Source: Sphingobacterium mizutaii (GTDB taxonomy: Bacteria > Bacteroidota > Bacteroidia > Sphingobacteriales > Sphingobacteriaceae). Taken from it: a stretch of DNA of 64,000 nucleotides. Positions 1-8,520 of this stretch are shown here, in pieces (the stretch's first letter is position 1; each line of letters opens with the position of its first letter). The notes under the pieces were generated by a model. It saw nothing but the letters and a program-made list of their open reading frames with translations, was not told the origin of the DNA and ran no database searches. The DNA lies in contig NZ_LT906468.1 of assembly GCF_900187125.1 (NCBI RefSeq), forward strand, positions 2,542,001-2,606,000, written 5' to 3'. The position numbers and the translations under genes were made by a program.

Positions 1-372
1 ACAGGCTTTACTGGAAAGAACGAAGTGGTCATCGAAGTGGCCTCTATTTTCCAAAGAATTCCTACCCAAGAATATATACAATGCCTTACCGATTGCTGTT
101 TATGGAAAATCGATTATGAAAGCTTCCAGGATCTTTTCCATAAGATCCCCGCTCTTCGAGAATGGGGTCGCGCATGGATGGCATTTGAACTTTACCTCAG
201 CAAGAAAAGGGCAACGGAGATGATCACCGAGCCTGCAAAAATGCGATACCTCCATCTGATGGAAGAAAAACCGCAGATCATACAGCAGGCACCGCTCAAG
301 TTTATAGCCTCTTATTTAGGGGTTACCGACAGTTCCCTGAGTCGAATCAGAAAAGAGATCCTTAACGATTAA
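1..372 (+). CDS. Crp/Fnr-family transcriptional regulator, C-terminal part
   Basis: The reading frame is open from the first base, so this is the 3' part of a gene that starts before the window. The visible part covers the end of a cyclic-nucleotide-binding-type beta-barrel, the long dimerisation helix (around PALREWGRAWMAFE) and a winged helix-turn-helix near the C-terminus (FIASYLGVTDSSLSRIRKEI). This matches Bacteroidota Crp/Fnr-like regulators, which usually lack cAMP-contact residues; the ligand and targets cannot be told. An internal GTG at position 25 is not a convincing start because homologous-looking sequence continues upstream of it. It is followed after 21 bp by the pentapeptide-repeat gene, which may be co-transcribed. 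Confidence 0.85.
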   Translation, partial: TGFTGKNEVVIEVASIFQRIPTQEYIQCLTDCCLWKIDYESFQDLFHKIPALREWGRAWMAFELYLSKKRATEMITEPAKMRYLHLMEEKPQIIQQAPLKFIASYLGVTDSSLSRIRKEILND

Positions 373-393
373 TTTTATACATTTTATATTAAC

Positions 394-963
394 ATGGAGT
401 ACTTTGAAGACCAAACCTTCAAGAACATTAATTTTCAAGAGCAGCCTTTTGCCAAGGCGGAATATGAATATTGCCGATTTGAACAGTGCAATTTTGAGGG
501 GCTGAACTTAAACGAGGTTAAGTTTATAGATTGTATATTTACTGAATGCAATCTGTCCTTATCCAAGATCGAGCAGACCAGTTTCCAGGATGCCAAGTTC
601 AAGAATTGTAAACTCTTGGGCATGCGGTTTGACAGTGCAAACCCTTTTAACCTGCAGTTGGAATTTGAAGGATGCAGTCTAGACCATAGCTCTTTCTTCA
701 ATTGCAACATTAAAGGAACGAAATTCATCAACTGCAGGTTGTTCCAGGTGGATTTTGAAAATGCGCAGCTAAGCAATGGCAGTTTTGATGGGTCGGACCT
801 CAATGGAAGCCAATTTTTCAATAGCCAACTGGAAAAAGTAGATTTCCGTGGCGCGCAGAACCTACTTCTTGATCCAGACCAGAACAAAATTAAGGCAGCT
901 AAATTTAGCTTGATCAGTTTGCCTGGCCTTTTGCAAAAACATAAAATTTCAGTTAGTCATTAA
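394..963 (+). CDS. Pentapeptide-repeat protein (Qnr/MfpA-like fold)
   Basis: A protein of 189 residues made almost entirely of five-residue repeats of the A(D/N)LXX type with aromatic or Leu centres (for example FEQCNFEGLNLNEVKF and FINCRLFQVDFENAQL). This predicts a right-handed quadrilateral beta-helix; Cys and Phe are frequent at the inward positions. The last 25 residues (LLDPDQNKIKAAKFSL...) form the usual C-terminal helical cap that dimerises such proteins. Family members such as Qnr and MfpA mimic DNA and shield DNA gyrase, but most chromosomal Bacteroidota copies have no known function, so no resistance role is claimed. The ATG follows an A/T-rich leader without a Shine-Dalgarno sequence. 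No signal peptide is visible, so it is probably cytosolic. Confidence 0.85.
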   Translation: MEYFEDQTFKNINFQEQPFAKAEYEYCRFEQCNFEGLNLNEVKFIDCIFTECNLSLSKIEQTSFQDAKFKNCKLLGMRFDSANPFNLQLEFEGCSLDHSSFFNCNIKGTKFINCRLFQVDFENAQLSNGSFDGSDLNGSQFFNSQLEKVDFRGAQNLLLDPDQNKIKAAKFSLISLPGLLQKHKISVSH

Positions 964-1060
964 ACTAACCAAAATATAAGAATAGTCCGCAAAGAAACCT
1001 TTCCGCATAAACCAAAAAAGAAATGGATTTTTCAGCTTGATTTTAGGGTTCTATGTTCAG

Positions 1061-1109
1061 CCTTATTCGAGACATGTTTTCAAATTTCCGAACATGTCTC
1101 GAATAAGGG
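1061..1109. repeat. 18-bp inverted repeat, dispersed element copy 1
   Basis: The arms CCTTATTCGAGACATGTT (1061-1078) and its exact reverse complement (1092-1109) enclose about 13 nt. It lies in the 315-bp gap between the pentapeptide gene and the flavin reductase gene; no ORF or terminator T-tract is attached. A diverged copy with the same left arm sits at 40691-40780, so this is a dispersed element rather than a gene-specific terminator. Both copies are followed by an A/T-rich stretch with a similar AATTCCAAAA-type motif. Confidence 0.7.
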
Positions 1110-1278
1110 TAAAGCTTGACTCGAAGACCGTGCCACTACAAATTTCCAAAATATAATTTTTTGGAATTGAAAAAAAATGCGGAAATCAGGCTCTTTTCGC
1201 GACTGTTCCAATGTCATATTTGGCTAATATCTCAACCAGACATTCTAAATCTCAGACATAATCCTTAAATTTAGGGAT

Positions 1279-1845
1279 ATGAAAATATTGGCATTTGGAG
1301 CGAGCAATAGCTCAGATTCAATCAATAAAAAATTAGTAAACAGTGTAAGTAAGTATTACAAGGAAATAGAAGACGAAATCCTCGTTTTAGATATCAACGA
1401 TTTTGAACTTCCCCTATTTTCAAAGGACTTAGAAAAAGCGATTGGCATTCCGGAAGCTGCCCAAAAGTTTGCCGACCATATCGACTGGGCAGATTTCATC
1501 ATCATCTCCTTTGCGGAGAACAATGGCAATTACAATGTTGGATACAAGAACTTGATTGACTGGATTTCCAGGATCAAAGGCAGGAAGGTTTTCCCCGAAA
1601 AACCGGTTTTTCTATTGGCAACCAGTGAGGGCGGCCGTGGAGGACAGTCCGTATTAGAAATTGCGACTGCCAGAATGCCTAGGGATGCTGCCCAGGTGTT
1701 GGAGACTTTCTCCCTGCCAGAATTCAGCAAAAACTTTGAAGAAGGGAAAGGTGTTATAAGCAATGTATTCAGAAGCCAATTGGAAGCAAAAGTCAGGAAG
1801 ACAAAACGTCTGATGGCAGAGATATTAAATAAAGGACAACAGTAA
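1279..1845 (+). CDS. NADPH-dependent FMN reductase family protein
   Basis: A flavodoxin-fold protein of 188 residues of the NAD(P)H-dependent FMN reductase family. The N-terminus KILAFGASNSSDSINKKL is the FMN-phosphate-binding first strand and loop. The segment ENNGNYNVGYKNLIDWISR (around residues 80-98) matches the conserved region near the isoalloxazine ring, and LATSEGGRGGQSVLE is the later flavin-contact loop. Expected reaction: reduction of FMN, quinones or azo compounds with NAD(P)H in the cytosol. It lies 18 bp upstream of a DJ-1/PfpI gene and is probably co-transcribed with it, which suggests a redox or carbonyl stress role (inference). No Shine-Dalgarno sequence is seen. Confidence 0.85.
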   Translation: MKILAFGASNSSDSINKKLVNSVSKYYKEIEDEILVLDINDFELPLFSKDLEKAIGIPEAAQKFADHIDWADFIIISFAENNGNYNVGYKNLIDWISRIKGRKVFPEKPVFLLATSEGGRGGQSVLEIATARMPRDAAQVLETFSLPEFSKNFEEGKGVISNVFRSQLEAKVRKTKRLMAEILNKGQQ

Positions 1846-1863
1846 AATTAAATTTTCAATATT

Positions 1864-2442
1864 ATGGCAAAGAAAGTATTATTATTAGTTGGTGATTACG
1901 TAGAGGACTATGAAGCAATGGTTCCTTTTCAAGCAATGGAGTCTGTTGGGATTGAAGTAGACACCGCGGCTCCTGACCGCAAAAAAGGCGATGTTGTTCC
2001 TACGGCAGTCCATGATTTCACCGGAGATCAAACTTACAAGGAATTAAGAGGACACAACTTTGCGATCAACAAAGACTTTGACTCGATCAATACCGAGGAT
2101 TACGATGGCTTGTACATTGCAGGTGGCCGTTCGGCTGAATATATCCGTTTAAATAAACGCGTATTGGAGATCACCAAGGACTTTTTTGACAAGGATAAAC
2201 CTGTTGCGGCAATCTGTCACGGCATCCAAGTCTTGACTGCTGCCAAGGTATTACAAGGAAGGACATTGACAGCTTATGTGGCAGTGGGTCCAGACATCGA
2301 ATTAGCAGGTGGTACTTGGAAAAACATCCCTGCCGACCAAGCAGTGGTTGATGGCAACTTGGTAACTTCTCCAGCTTGGCCTGGTCATCAGAACATCCTT
2401 AAGGAATTCTATAAGCTATTAGGCGTTAAGATTACTCTATAA
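1864..2442 (+). CDS. DJ-1/PfpI family protein
   Basis: A protein of 192 residues with the DJ-1/PfpI glutamine-amidotransferase-like fold. The nucleophile elbow AAICHGIQ places Cys118 next to His119. The oligomer/active-site segment YDGLYIAGGRSAEYIR and the early acidic residues VEDYE are typical of the YhbO/PfpI branch. Members act as chaperone-like deglycases, glyoxalases or peptidases; which applies here cannot be told from sequence. The stop codon overlaps the next gene's ATG by one base (TAATG), so translation of the three genes from the flavin reductase onward is probably coupled. Confidence 0.88.
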   Translation: MAKKVLLLVGDYVEDYEAMVPFQAMESVGIEVDTAAPDRKKGDVVPTAVHDFTGDQTYKELRGHNFAINKDFDSINTEDYDGLYIAGGRSAEYIRLNKRVLEITKDFFDKDKPVAAICHGIQVLTAAKVLQGRTLTAYVAVGPDIELAGGTWKNIPADQAVVDGNLVTSPAWPGHQNILKEFYKLLGVKITL

Positions 2443-2822
2443 TGGAGAAAAAGAAGAAGAAAATATGGTTTATTGCCATACCATTGATTTTGATCTTGGG
2501 TTATTTCATTTACGATGCTTATTCCCAACCTTCCATTGAGGATCTGCCCGGTGGATTTGAAGAGGTGGCATTTGTACGCAATGAAAACAACAAAGGTGGA
2601 ATCATCAGGATATACGCTGTGACTGTGAAGGATCCATTAAACGCACAGTATGATCAATGTGCCGATTTGTTCCCTGTAAATGACTATGGTAGTGTTACTA
2701 AGATCTATTTCTTTGACAAGGACAAACCATATCCTAGCAGTCTTCAACTAGAAGATCCCCATTACGACAATAGCAAGTATGAAGCTATCAATATATTAAG
2801 TCGTCGAGGTGTGAGTAAATAA
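2442..2822 (+). CDS. Small membrane-anchored protein of unknown function
   Basis: A protein of 126 residues not assigned to a family. A lysine-rich N-terminus (MEKKKKK) precedes one hydrophobic helix (about residues 9-26), so it is a signal-anchor protein with the remaining ~100 residues outside the cytoplasm. That part is rich in Asp, Tyr and Pro with one Cys (DQCADLF). Start and stop overlap with the upstream DJ-1/PfpI gene points to a shared transcript. A strong hairpin follows 22 bp after the stop. Confidence 0.7.
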   Translation: MEKKKKKIWFIAIPLILILGYFIYDAYSQPSIEDLPGGFEEVAFVRNENNKGGIIRIYAVTVKDPLNAQYDQCADLFPVNDYGSVTKIYFFDKDKPYPSSLQLEDPHYDNSKYEAINILSRRGVSK

Positions 2823-2844
2823 ATCATCAAAATATTAAATAAAG

Positions 2845-2880
2845 AAAGCTGCAATATTAAATTATTGCAGCTTTTATTGT
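2845..2880 (+). terminator. Intrinsic terminator after the DJ-1 cluster
   Basis: A perfect 12-bp stem, AAAGCTGCAATA (2845-2856) pairing with TATTGCAGCTTT (2863-2874), has a 6-nt loop and is followed by TTATTGTTT. Confidence 0.85.
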
Positions 2881-3422
2881 TTAACGCAATATTATTTTCT
2901 TTTATAAATATTTATTTATAATTTTATAAAAATAAAACATTTAACAAACATTAATTTAACCTAAAGGTTGTTTTCGAATGATTATGAGCCAATCTGTCAT
3001 TTGATGATACAGGAAAAAAGCTGTTGTTAAATTGCATTTTATTTATTGCGATTATAGTAGTAATGACAGCATCCAAGTTTTCTTGGATGCTCTTTTATTT
3101 AACAGCTACATCCTGCCCTCGCTATTTTCTTACGATATGGTCATATGAGACAATGTGTTATCAAATAGTTTATTTATTAATTATTATTTACAGTTATTTT
3201 AACTAATTTTAACCTTGAATTAATTGAAGATAATTATTAATCTGTAAACACATAAAAAGTTCGAGGGGAAAACTAACAAATTAGTATAAAAACCAAGTCT
3301 AATCGGGAAATTAAAGGGAAAATTTGAAGATTAAAATTTTGTTCCCTAAGCTCTCTGATTATTTAATAATTTGATATTAATTTATTAACTTTTACCAAAT
3401 AAAGCTCGAACATCTTTGAGCT
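2881..3422. other. 540-bp AT-rich gap upstream of ppk1, with one orphan terminator-like hairpin
   Basis: No convincing CDS is present; a 60-residue ORF at 3024-3206 is hydrophobic noise without a start signal. A hairpin GCATCCAAG (3069-3077) / CTTGGATGC (3082-3090), followed by TCTTTTATTT, looks like an intrinsic terminator on the plus strand although no gene ends just before it. This leaves room for a small transcript between about 2900 and 3095. The rest, up to the ppk1 start, presumably holds the ppk1 promoter, but no clear TAnnTTTG box stands out. Confidence 0.4.
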
Positions 3423-5555
3423 ATGATGATAGATAGAGAAATGGCAAGCAAGTTTATCCCGAGAGATATCAGTTGGTTAAGTTTTAATGGTCGAGTTTTG
3501 CAAGAAGCTGCGGACCCAACAGTTCCCTTACATTTAAGAATTAAGTTCTTGGGTATCTTTTCCAATAACCTGGATGAGTTTTTCAGGGTTCGGGTTGCTG
3601 CGCTTAAACGGGCAGCTGAAATAAACACGAAAGAGTCCAATGGCTATTTCTACAAAGCTCCGGCAATAATTTTGGAGAAGATTACAGAAATCGTAATCAA
3701 ACAACAACGCAAATTTGATAAGATCTGGAACCAGGTACAGCGTGAAATGGCCAAACAAAAGGTGTATATTAAGTCTGCGGAGGACTTAACTCCTACCCAA
3801 CTTGAGTTTGTAAAGAATTATTTCGATGAAGAAGTAGAGACCAATATCATCCCCTTAATATTGGACGAAAGCAAACCTATGCCATACTTAAGGGACAAAA
3901 GTCTTTATCTTGGAATTGCCATGTACAAAGAGGAATGGCAATATGACACCAAATTTGCTATCATCGAGTTACCCTCAAGTCAATTGGGCCGCTTTGTAAT
4001 CTTACCTTCTTCAAAAAATCAAAAAGATATTATCCTGATTGAGGATATTGTAAAAGTAAACTTACCCTACATTTTCTCTTATTTCGGCTTCGATGACTTT
4101 GTAGCAAACACCTTTAAGGTCACAAAAGATGCGGAGTTTGACTTGGACAATGATGTCAACACTTCCTTTGCCGATAAGATCAGTAAAGGGATCAAGACCA
4201 GAAGGAAAGGTAAGCCGACCCGTTTTGTTTTCGATCAGGAAATGGATCCTAAATTATTGGAATTATTGATCAAGAAATTGAATTTCAGCAAAAAAGACTC
4301 CATAATCCCTGGCCAGAAGATCCATAACTTTAAGCACTTCATGGATTTTCCAGATGTATTCAAGTCATATCAGAAACCTGAAGAACGTAGATCATTCGAA
4401 CATCCTGATTTCACGGGTTATGATCGAGTGACCGACATCATCCAGAAGAAAGATGTGCTTCTCTCCTTCCCTTACCATGAGTTCCGTCCAATGATCGACC
4501 TTTTGCGTGAAGCCGCAATGGACCCTGATGTTAAATCTATCAAAACGACGATCTATAGAATGGCCAGCAATTCCAAGATTGCGAATGCCTTGGTAAATGC
4601 AGCTAGAAATGGAAAGGAAGTAACGGTGATGTTGGAACTCCGTGCAAGATTTGATGAAGAACATAATCTGGAGTGGAAAGAGCGCTTTGAGATGGAAGGT
4701 GTGAAAGTTTTGGTGGGGGTGCCGAATAAAAAGGTGCACGCAAAATTATGTATCATCAAGAAAAGAGTACAAAACAAGACCATACAATATGGATTTGTGA
4801 GCACCGGAAATATCAATGAAAAGACCGCAAAACTTTATGGAGATTATTGCCTGATGACCAGCAATAAGGGTGTAATGGCCGATATCAACAAGATATTCAA
4901 TGCATTGCAAAAGCCTAAAATCCCAATCGAACAACAGATCCATCATAACAAGCACTTGATGATCTGTCCATACGATATGCGACAACAGTTATCGGCCCTA
5001 ATCGATAAGGAGATCGCTGAAGCTAAGGCCGGAAGACCTGCGAGGATTATTATCAAGATCAATTCCCTGAGTGATAAGGAATCTATCAAAAAAATCTACG
5101 AGGCTTCCTCAGCTGGTGTTCAGGTCGATCTGATCGTAAGAGGAATATTCTGTGCTGTTAATCAGCGGAAATTTTCAGTACCCTATAATGCCATTAGCAT
5201 TGTAGATGAATTCTTGGAACATGCCCGCGTATTTTACTTTTATGCCGCTGGAAAAGAACTGACCTATATTTCATCCGCCGATTTGATGACCAGAAATTTG
5301 GACCATCGGATCGAAGCAGCTGTGAAGATCAACAGCAAAAAGCTTAAACATGAGCTCCTGGATATGTTGGAAATTCAATTGCGGGATAATGTCAAGGCTA
5401 GGATCCTGAACAATAAACAGAATAATGAGTATGTCCACAACGATGAGCCGATCTGCAGATCCCAGATCGAGATCCATAATTATTTAATGGCAAAAGCTGT
5501 GGAACATGAGGTCAAAGAATTGGAAGCCCCTGTATTAGAACCGATAGAACAATAA
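3423..5555 (+). CDS. ppk1: Polyphosphate kinase 1
   Basis: A PPK1 of 710 residues, the usual length. It reversibly polymerises the gamma-phosphate of ATP into polyphosphate at the membrane/cytosol interface. Visible landmarks are the N-domain (RDISWLSFNGRVLQEA, NNLDEFFRVRVA), the head domain, and the two phospholipase-D-like catalytic domains. His439 in VHAKLCIIKK is the conserved autophosphorylated residue; FVSTGNINEKTAKLYGDY and the second half DLMTRNLDHRIEAAV follow. Two start codons are possible: the first ATG (3423), or the in-frame ATG six codons later, just before ASKFIPRDISW. The latter fits the family N-terminus better, but both are plausible. It stands alone, followed 55 bp later by a radical SAM gene. 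Confidence 0.96.
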   Translation: MMIDREMASKFIPRDISWLSFNGRVLQEAADPTVPLHLRIKFLGIFSNNLDEFFRVRVAALKRAAEINTKESNGYFYKAPAIILEKITEIVIKQQRKFDKIWNQVQREMAKQKVYIKSAEDLTPTQLEFVKNYFDEEVETNIIPLILDESKPMPYLRDKSLYLGIAMYKEEWQYDTKFAIIELPSSQLGRFVILPSSKNQKDIILIEDIVKVNLPYIFSYFGFDDFVANTFKVTKDAEFDLDNDVNTSFADKISKGIKTRRKGKPTRFVFDQEMDPKLLELLIKKLNFSKKDSIIPGQKIHNFKHFMDFPDVFKSYQKPEERRSFEHPDFTGYDRVTDIIQKKDVLLSFPYHEFRPMIDLLREAAMDPDVKSIKTTIYRMASNSKIANALVNAARNGKEVTVMLELRARFDEEHNLEWKERFEMEGVKVLVGVPNKKVHAKLCIIKKRVQNKTIQYGFVSTGNINEKTAKLYGDYCLMTSNKGVMADINKIFNALQKPKIPIEQQIHHNKHLMICPYDMRQQLSALIDKEIAEAKAGRPARIIIKINSLSDKESIKKIYEASSAGVQVDLIVRGIFCAVNQRKFSVPYNAISIVDEFLEHARVFYFYAAGKELTYISSADLMTRNLDHRIEAAVKINSKKLKHELLDMLEIQLRDNVKARILNNKQNNEYVHNDEPICRSQIEIHNYLMAKAVEHEVKELEAPVLEPIEQ

Positions 5556-5610
5556 ACAAGATTTTTTATTTTGCTAATATTTTTAGTATTTTAGTAAAAA
5601 TATTGGTGAG

Positions 5611-6681
5611 ATGGAACATGGATTTATTTCAGGAAGAGGGGCACAAAAGAATATACACAATGTATTTTCTAGGCTGAGTTATACACAAGATCATATAGAA
5701 GGGATTGATGATTGGGAACAGGACATTCCAAATACCCAGTTTACCATTATCCATCCAAAAAGCATAGTCAACAAGGTTAGCAGTCCTGATGTGGGTATGG
5801 AATATTCCGCCAATCCATATCAGGGTTGCGAACATGGTTGCATCTATTGCTATGCACGGAATTCGCATCAATACTGGGGATACAGTGCCGGACTTGATTT
5901 CGAGAGCAAGATTTTAGTGAAGTCTAACAGTCCTAAATTGTTCCGGGATTTCATTACCCGAAAAAACTGGGACGGAACCCCTATCTCCCTTTCGGGCAAC
6001 ACGGATTGTTTCCAGCCATTAGAAAGGAAATTTAAGCTCACTAGAGCCATTTTAAAAATTGCTCTTGAACATGGTCAACCTATTGGATTAATTACAAAGA
6101 ACAGCTTAATACTGCGTGATCTGGACATACTGAAGGAAATGGCCATGAAAAATCTATGTATGGTCTTTATTTCCATTAATTCCCTGACGAAAGAAACGCG
6201 ATCCAAGATGGAACCTAGGACAGCTACTGCCCAACAAAGGCTCAAGGTGATTGAAACGCTTTCGAATAATGGCATCCCTGTAGGAATCATGTGCGCTCCA
6301 GTGATCCCTGGGCTAACTGACCATGAAATACCTAAGGTATTGAAGGCCGCGGCATCAGCTGGCGCAAAATGGGCAGGCTATACCGTTGTACGCTTAAATG
6401 GTGAAATTTCCAAGATTTTTGAAGAATGGCTGCATAAGGCCTACCCCGATCGTGCAAACAAGATTTGGCATAGCATACAAGCTTGCCATAACGGTAAAGT
6501 AAATGACAGTGAATTTGGCAACAGAATGAGAGGAACAGGTCAGCTTGCTGAAATAATCCGCAATAATTTCAGGCTGCATTGCCGAAAGTATAATTTGAAC
6601 CAGAGCATGTTCGAATATGACCTCTCACACTTCAAAAAGCAACAAAATCCCCAATTAGACCTATTTGAAACCTTAGGTTAA
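5611..6681 (+). CDS. PA0069-family radical SAM protein (SplB-like)
   Basis: A radical SAM enzyme of 356 residues. The motif GCEHGCIYCYAR gives Cys73, Cys77 and Cys80, the CX3CX2C ligands of the [4Fe-4S] cluster that cleaves S-adenosylmethionine. The surrounding segments (YSANPYQGCEHGC, LSGNTDCFQPLERKFKLTR, LITKNSLILRDLDIL, CAPVIPGLTDHEIPKVL) match the PA0069/Rv2578c group, distantly related to spore photoproduct lyase. The physiological substrate of this group is unknown. The C-terminal part (residues 290-356) carries no extra Cys cluster. It appears monocistronic. Confidence 0.9.
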   Translation: MEHGFISGRGAQKNIHNVFSRLSYTQDHIEGIDDWEQDIPNTQFTIIHPKSIVNKVSSPDVGMEYSANPYQGCEHGCIYCYARNSHQYWGYSAGLDFESKILVKSNSPKLFRDFITRKNWDGTPISLSGNTDCFQPLERKFKLTRAILKIALEHGQPIGLITKNSLILRDLDILKEMAMKNLCMVFISINSLTKETRSKMEPRTATAQQRLKVIETLSNNGIPVGIMCAPVIPGLTDHEIPKVLKAAASAGAKWAGYTVVRLNGEISKIFEEWLHKAYPDRANKIWHSIQACHNGKVNDSEFGNRMRGTGQLAEIIRNNFRLHCRKYNLNQSMFEYDLSHFKKQQNPQLDLFETLG

Positions 6682-6798
6682 GGAACGTTAAAGTTTTGTT
6701 AAAATAATGTTGTAACAGCTATGTTGCAGCCTGAATGGCATATCGTTTGGTCATAGTACAGTGATAAACTATAGAAAAACGATAAAATAATTTGCACT

Positions 6799-7194
6799 AT
6801 GAAAAAATCAATGAAATTACTAAGTCTATTGTTTGTAGTATTGTTCGCAGTTTCTGCATGTTCAAAAGACGATGATCCAGCAGATAACGACATATTTGTG
6901 GATGAATACAGAGGAACCATCAGTTATGTTAACAAAAATGATAGTGAGAAAAACGTAGCGCCTACACAGGGTAAAGTAACAGTGACCAAAGTGGGTGGCT
7001 CAAATTACTCCTTTATCTTTGATAGTGACATTCCAGATATCTTGAATGTTAAAATGCAAAAGGGAGATAACAATAAATTGTTCTTAGAGGACGGGAAACT
7101 TGGACTTATCTCCATTGATGCAGATCAGTTGACAATTGGATACTCTTCTACTGATGAAGGAGAAACTTGGACAGCCAATTGTAAAAGAGACTAA
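6799..7194 (+). CDS. Small lipoprotein of unknown function
   Basis: A protein of 131 residues with a lipoprotein signal peptide: Lys-rich start, hydrophobic run, and the lipobox VSAC at about residues 18-21. It is followed by SKDDDPADND, an acidic stretch that in Bacteroidota can direct lipoproteins to the cell surface. The mature part looks all-beta, alternating hydrophobic and polar residues (GKVTVTKVGGSNYSFIFDSD), with no recognised domain. It is framed by a 117-bp upstream gap and a strong bidirectional terminator shared with the convergent histidine-kinase-like gene. Confidence 0.8.
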   Translation: MKKSMKLLSLLFVVLFAVSACSKDDDPADNDIFVDEYRGTISYVNKNDSEKNVAPTQGKVTVTKVGGSNYSFIFDSDIPDILNVKMQKGDNNKLFLEDGKLGLISIDADQLTIGYSSTDEGETWTANCKRD

Positions 7195-7226
7195 AACTTC
7201 GATATATACAGATTAATTTAACTTGA

Positions 7227-7257
7227 AAAGAGCGATCAATATGATTGCTCTTTTTTT
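7227..7257. terminator. Terminator after the small lipoprotein gene
   Basis: The stem AAAGAGCGATCA (7227-7238) pairs with TGATTGCTCTTT (7242-7253, one G-T pair) around a 3-nt loop and runs into a T tract. A-rich flank on the other side lets it work for the convergent minus-strand gene as well. Confidence 0.85.
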
Positions 7258-7273
7258 GTATAAGTAAGTATGA

Positions 7274-7882
7274 TCAGTCTCTCTTAAGCTTTATAAGAAG
7301 AGTAATTTTAAAGAGATTGGAATTACTATTGATAAAGAGATTGTAATCCTCAGCATATTCCAAGAACAACCTACTTTCCAGTTGTTTGATCCGAGGATCA
7401 TCTGCCTGATTGCTCAGGTAATGATTTACACGATTGCTGACCTCCAGACTTAGCTGCTGGCCCTTTACCTTTAACTTTATTTTCAGAGGGAAGCTAGACA
7501 TGCTATTATACCCATTGACCATTGCATTCTGCACAATCGGAAAAAGCAACAAAGCCGGTATTTTCCCATCAGCATCTTCAATAGCTAGATCTACCATATG
7601 GTAATGTTCAGAACCAGAAAGTCCAGCATATAGGTCAATAAATTTTGAGAGCAGTTTACATTCTTCGTCAACCGAGTGAACGCTGCTTTTTGAAATGGCC
7701 AATACCTCCTGTTGATATTCTTGATATTTGCTTTTCAGGATCCCATCATCCGACGATTGGTTATAATAAAGTTTCGAAAGTTCTCTTTCTGTCTGTGCAT
7801 TCAAAAAACTTAGCTCAGCATCTGAATTCAAGAGTTTGTATTCCAGCTCCTTGATGTTTTTCGAATTATTTTTCCAAAACAT
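7274..7882 (-). CDS. Degenerate LytS/YehU-type histidine kinase-like protein
   Basis: A soluble protein of 202 residues. The core (LLSKFIDLYAGL...IPALLLFPIVQNAMVNGY) aligns with the His_kinase/HATPase region of LytS-type sensors, where IPpllLQPLVENAIkHG is the N box. Two features are missing: the phospho-accepting PHFLFN segment is replaced by LNAQTERELSKLYYNQ with no His, and no Asp-x-Gly G1 box follows. It has no membrane segments and no partner response regulator nearby. It therefore probably does not signal by phosphotransfer; a scaffold or nucleotide-sensing role is inference. The gene is last in an operon with murF-alr and a DUF502 gene, 9 bp after the latter. Confidence 0.7.
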   Translation of the reverse strand: MFWKNNSKNIKELEYKLLNSDAELSFLNAQTERELSKLYYNQSSDDGILKSKYQEYQQEVLAISKSSVHSVDEECKLLSKFIDLYAGLSGSEHYHMVDLAIEDADGKIPALLLFPIVQNAMVNGYNSMSSFPLKIKLKVKGQQLSLEVSNRVNHYLSNQADDPRIKQLESRLFLEYAEDYNLFINSNSNLFKITLLIKLKRD

Positions 7883-7891
7883 GGTTTTAGG

Positions 7892-8518
7892 TTAATGTAT
7901 TTCTTTTTTGGTTTCCTTCTTGCCCTCTAAGCCACTCACACCACCTGAAACTACCAACTTCATGGCATCCGTAGCGGAAATATTCAATTTGGTCACTTTT
8001 TCTGAAGCAACCACAACAACCTGACCGGCAACGGAATAGGAATAAGGAAAATAAACAATCACTTCACCCGGAAGGTCAATGATATGTAAGTCTTTTTGGG
8101 TCAAGAAACCGATTTTCTTAAGCCCAAATTCATTGACTTCCACTAATACTGGTTCATTGAACTTTTTGGCATCCCCCACAAAGGCTTCCGTAAAATCCTT
8201 GATGGATGAATAAAGCGTATTGAACAATGGAATCTTACTGATGGTCCTGCTCAACCAATTCCGGATGGGTGCAGTAACCAAGGTGGTAAAAATAAAACCA
8301 ATCAATGTTAATAAAAGAATGACAGACACAATGCCTAATCCTGGAATATAAAGCGGTTTACCAGTTTCATCGACCAAGAAGTGCTCTGTAATGTTCAATG
8401 CGCCATCTAAGGTGGCAACCAACCAGACAATGACGAAAATCGCCCCGGCAACAGGTGCTACAACCAATGTTCCTTTGATGAGGTAATAGAAGAATTGTTG
8501 AAAAAATTTTGTTATCAT
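7892..8518 (-). CDS. DUF502 family membrane protein
   Basis: A protein of 208 residues with two N-terminal hydrophobic helices (about 12-33 and 57-80), an ALDG-like segment between them, then a soluble beta-rich part containing VGDAKKFNEPVLVEVNEFGLKKIGFLTQ and FPYSYSVAGQVVVV, which are the conserved blocks of DUF502 (YqfA-like putative transporters). Its function is unknown. It lies 2 bp downstream of murF-alr, so it is almost certainly translated from the same message. That places it in a cell-wall context without proving a cell-wall role. Confidence 0.9.
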   Translation of the reverse strand: MITKFFQQFFYYLIKGTLVVAPVAGAIFVIVWLVATLDGALNITEHFLVDETGKPLYIPGLGIVSVILLLTLIGFIFTTLVTAPIRNWLSRTISKIPLFNTLYSSIKDFTEAFVGDAKKFNEPVLVEVNEFGLKKIGFLTQKDLHIIDLPGEVIVYFPYSYSVAGQVVVVASEKVTKLNISATDAMKLVVSGGVSGLEGKKETKKEIH

Positions 8519-8520
8519 TT

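Noticed and set aside
435..887. 150-residue minus-strand ORF over the pentapeptide gene
   Set aside because: Antisense shadow created by the repetitive codon pattern of the pentapeptide repeats.
3024..3206. 60-residue hydrophobic ORF upstream of ppk1
   Set aside because: It runs through a terminator-like hairpin and has no start signal or protein-like composition.
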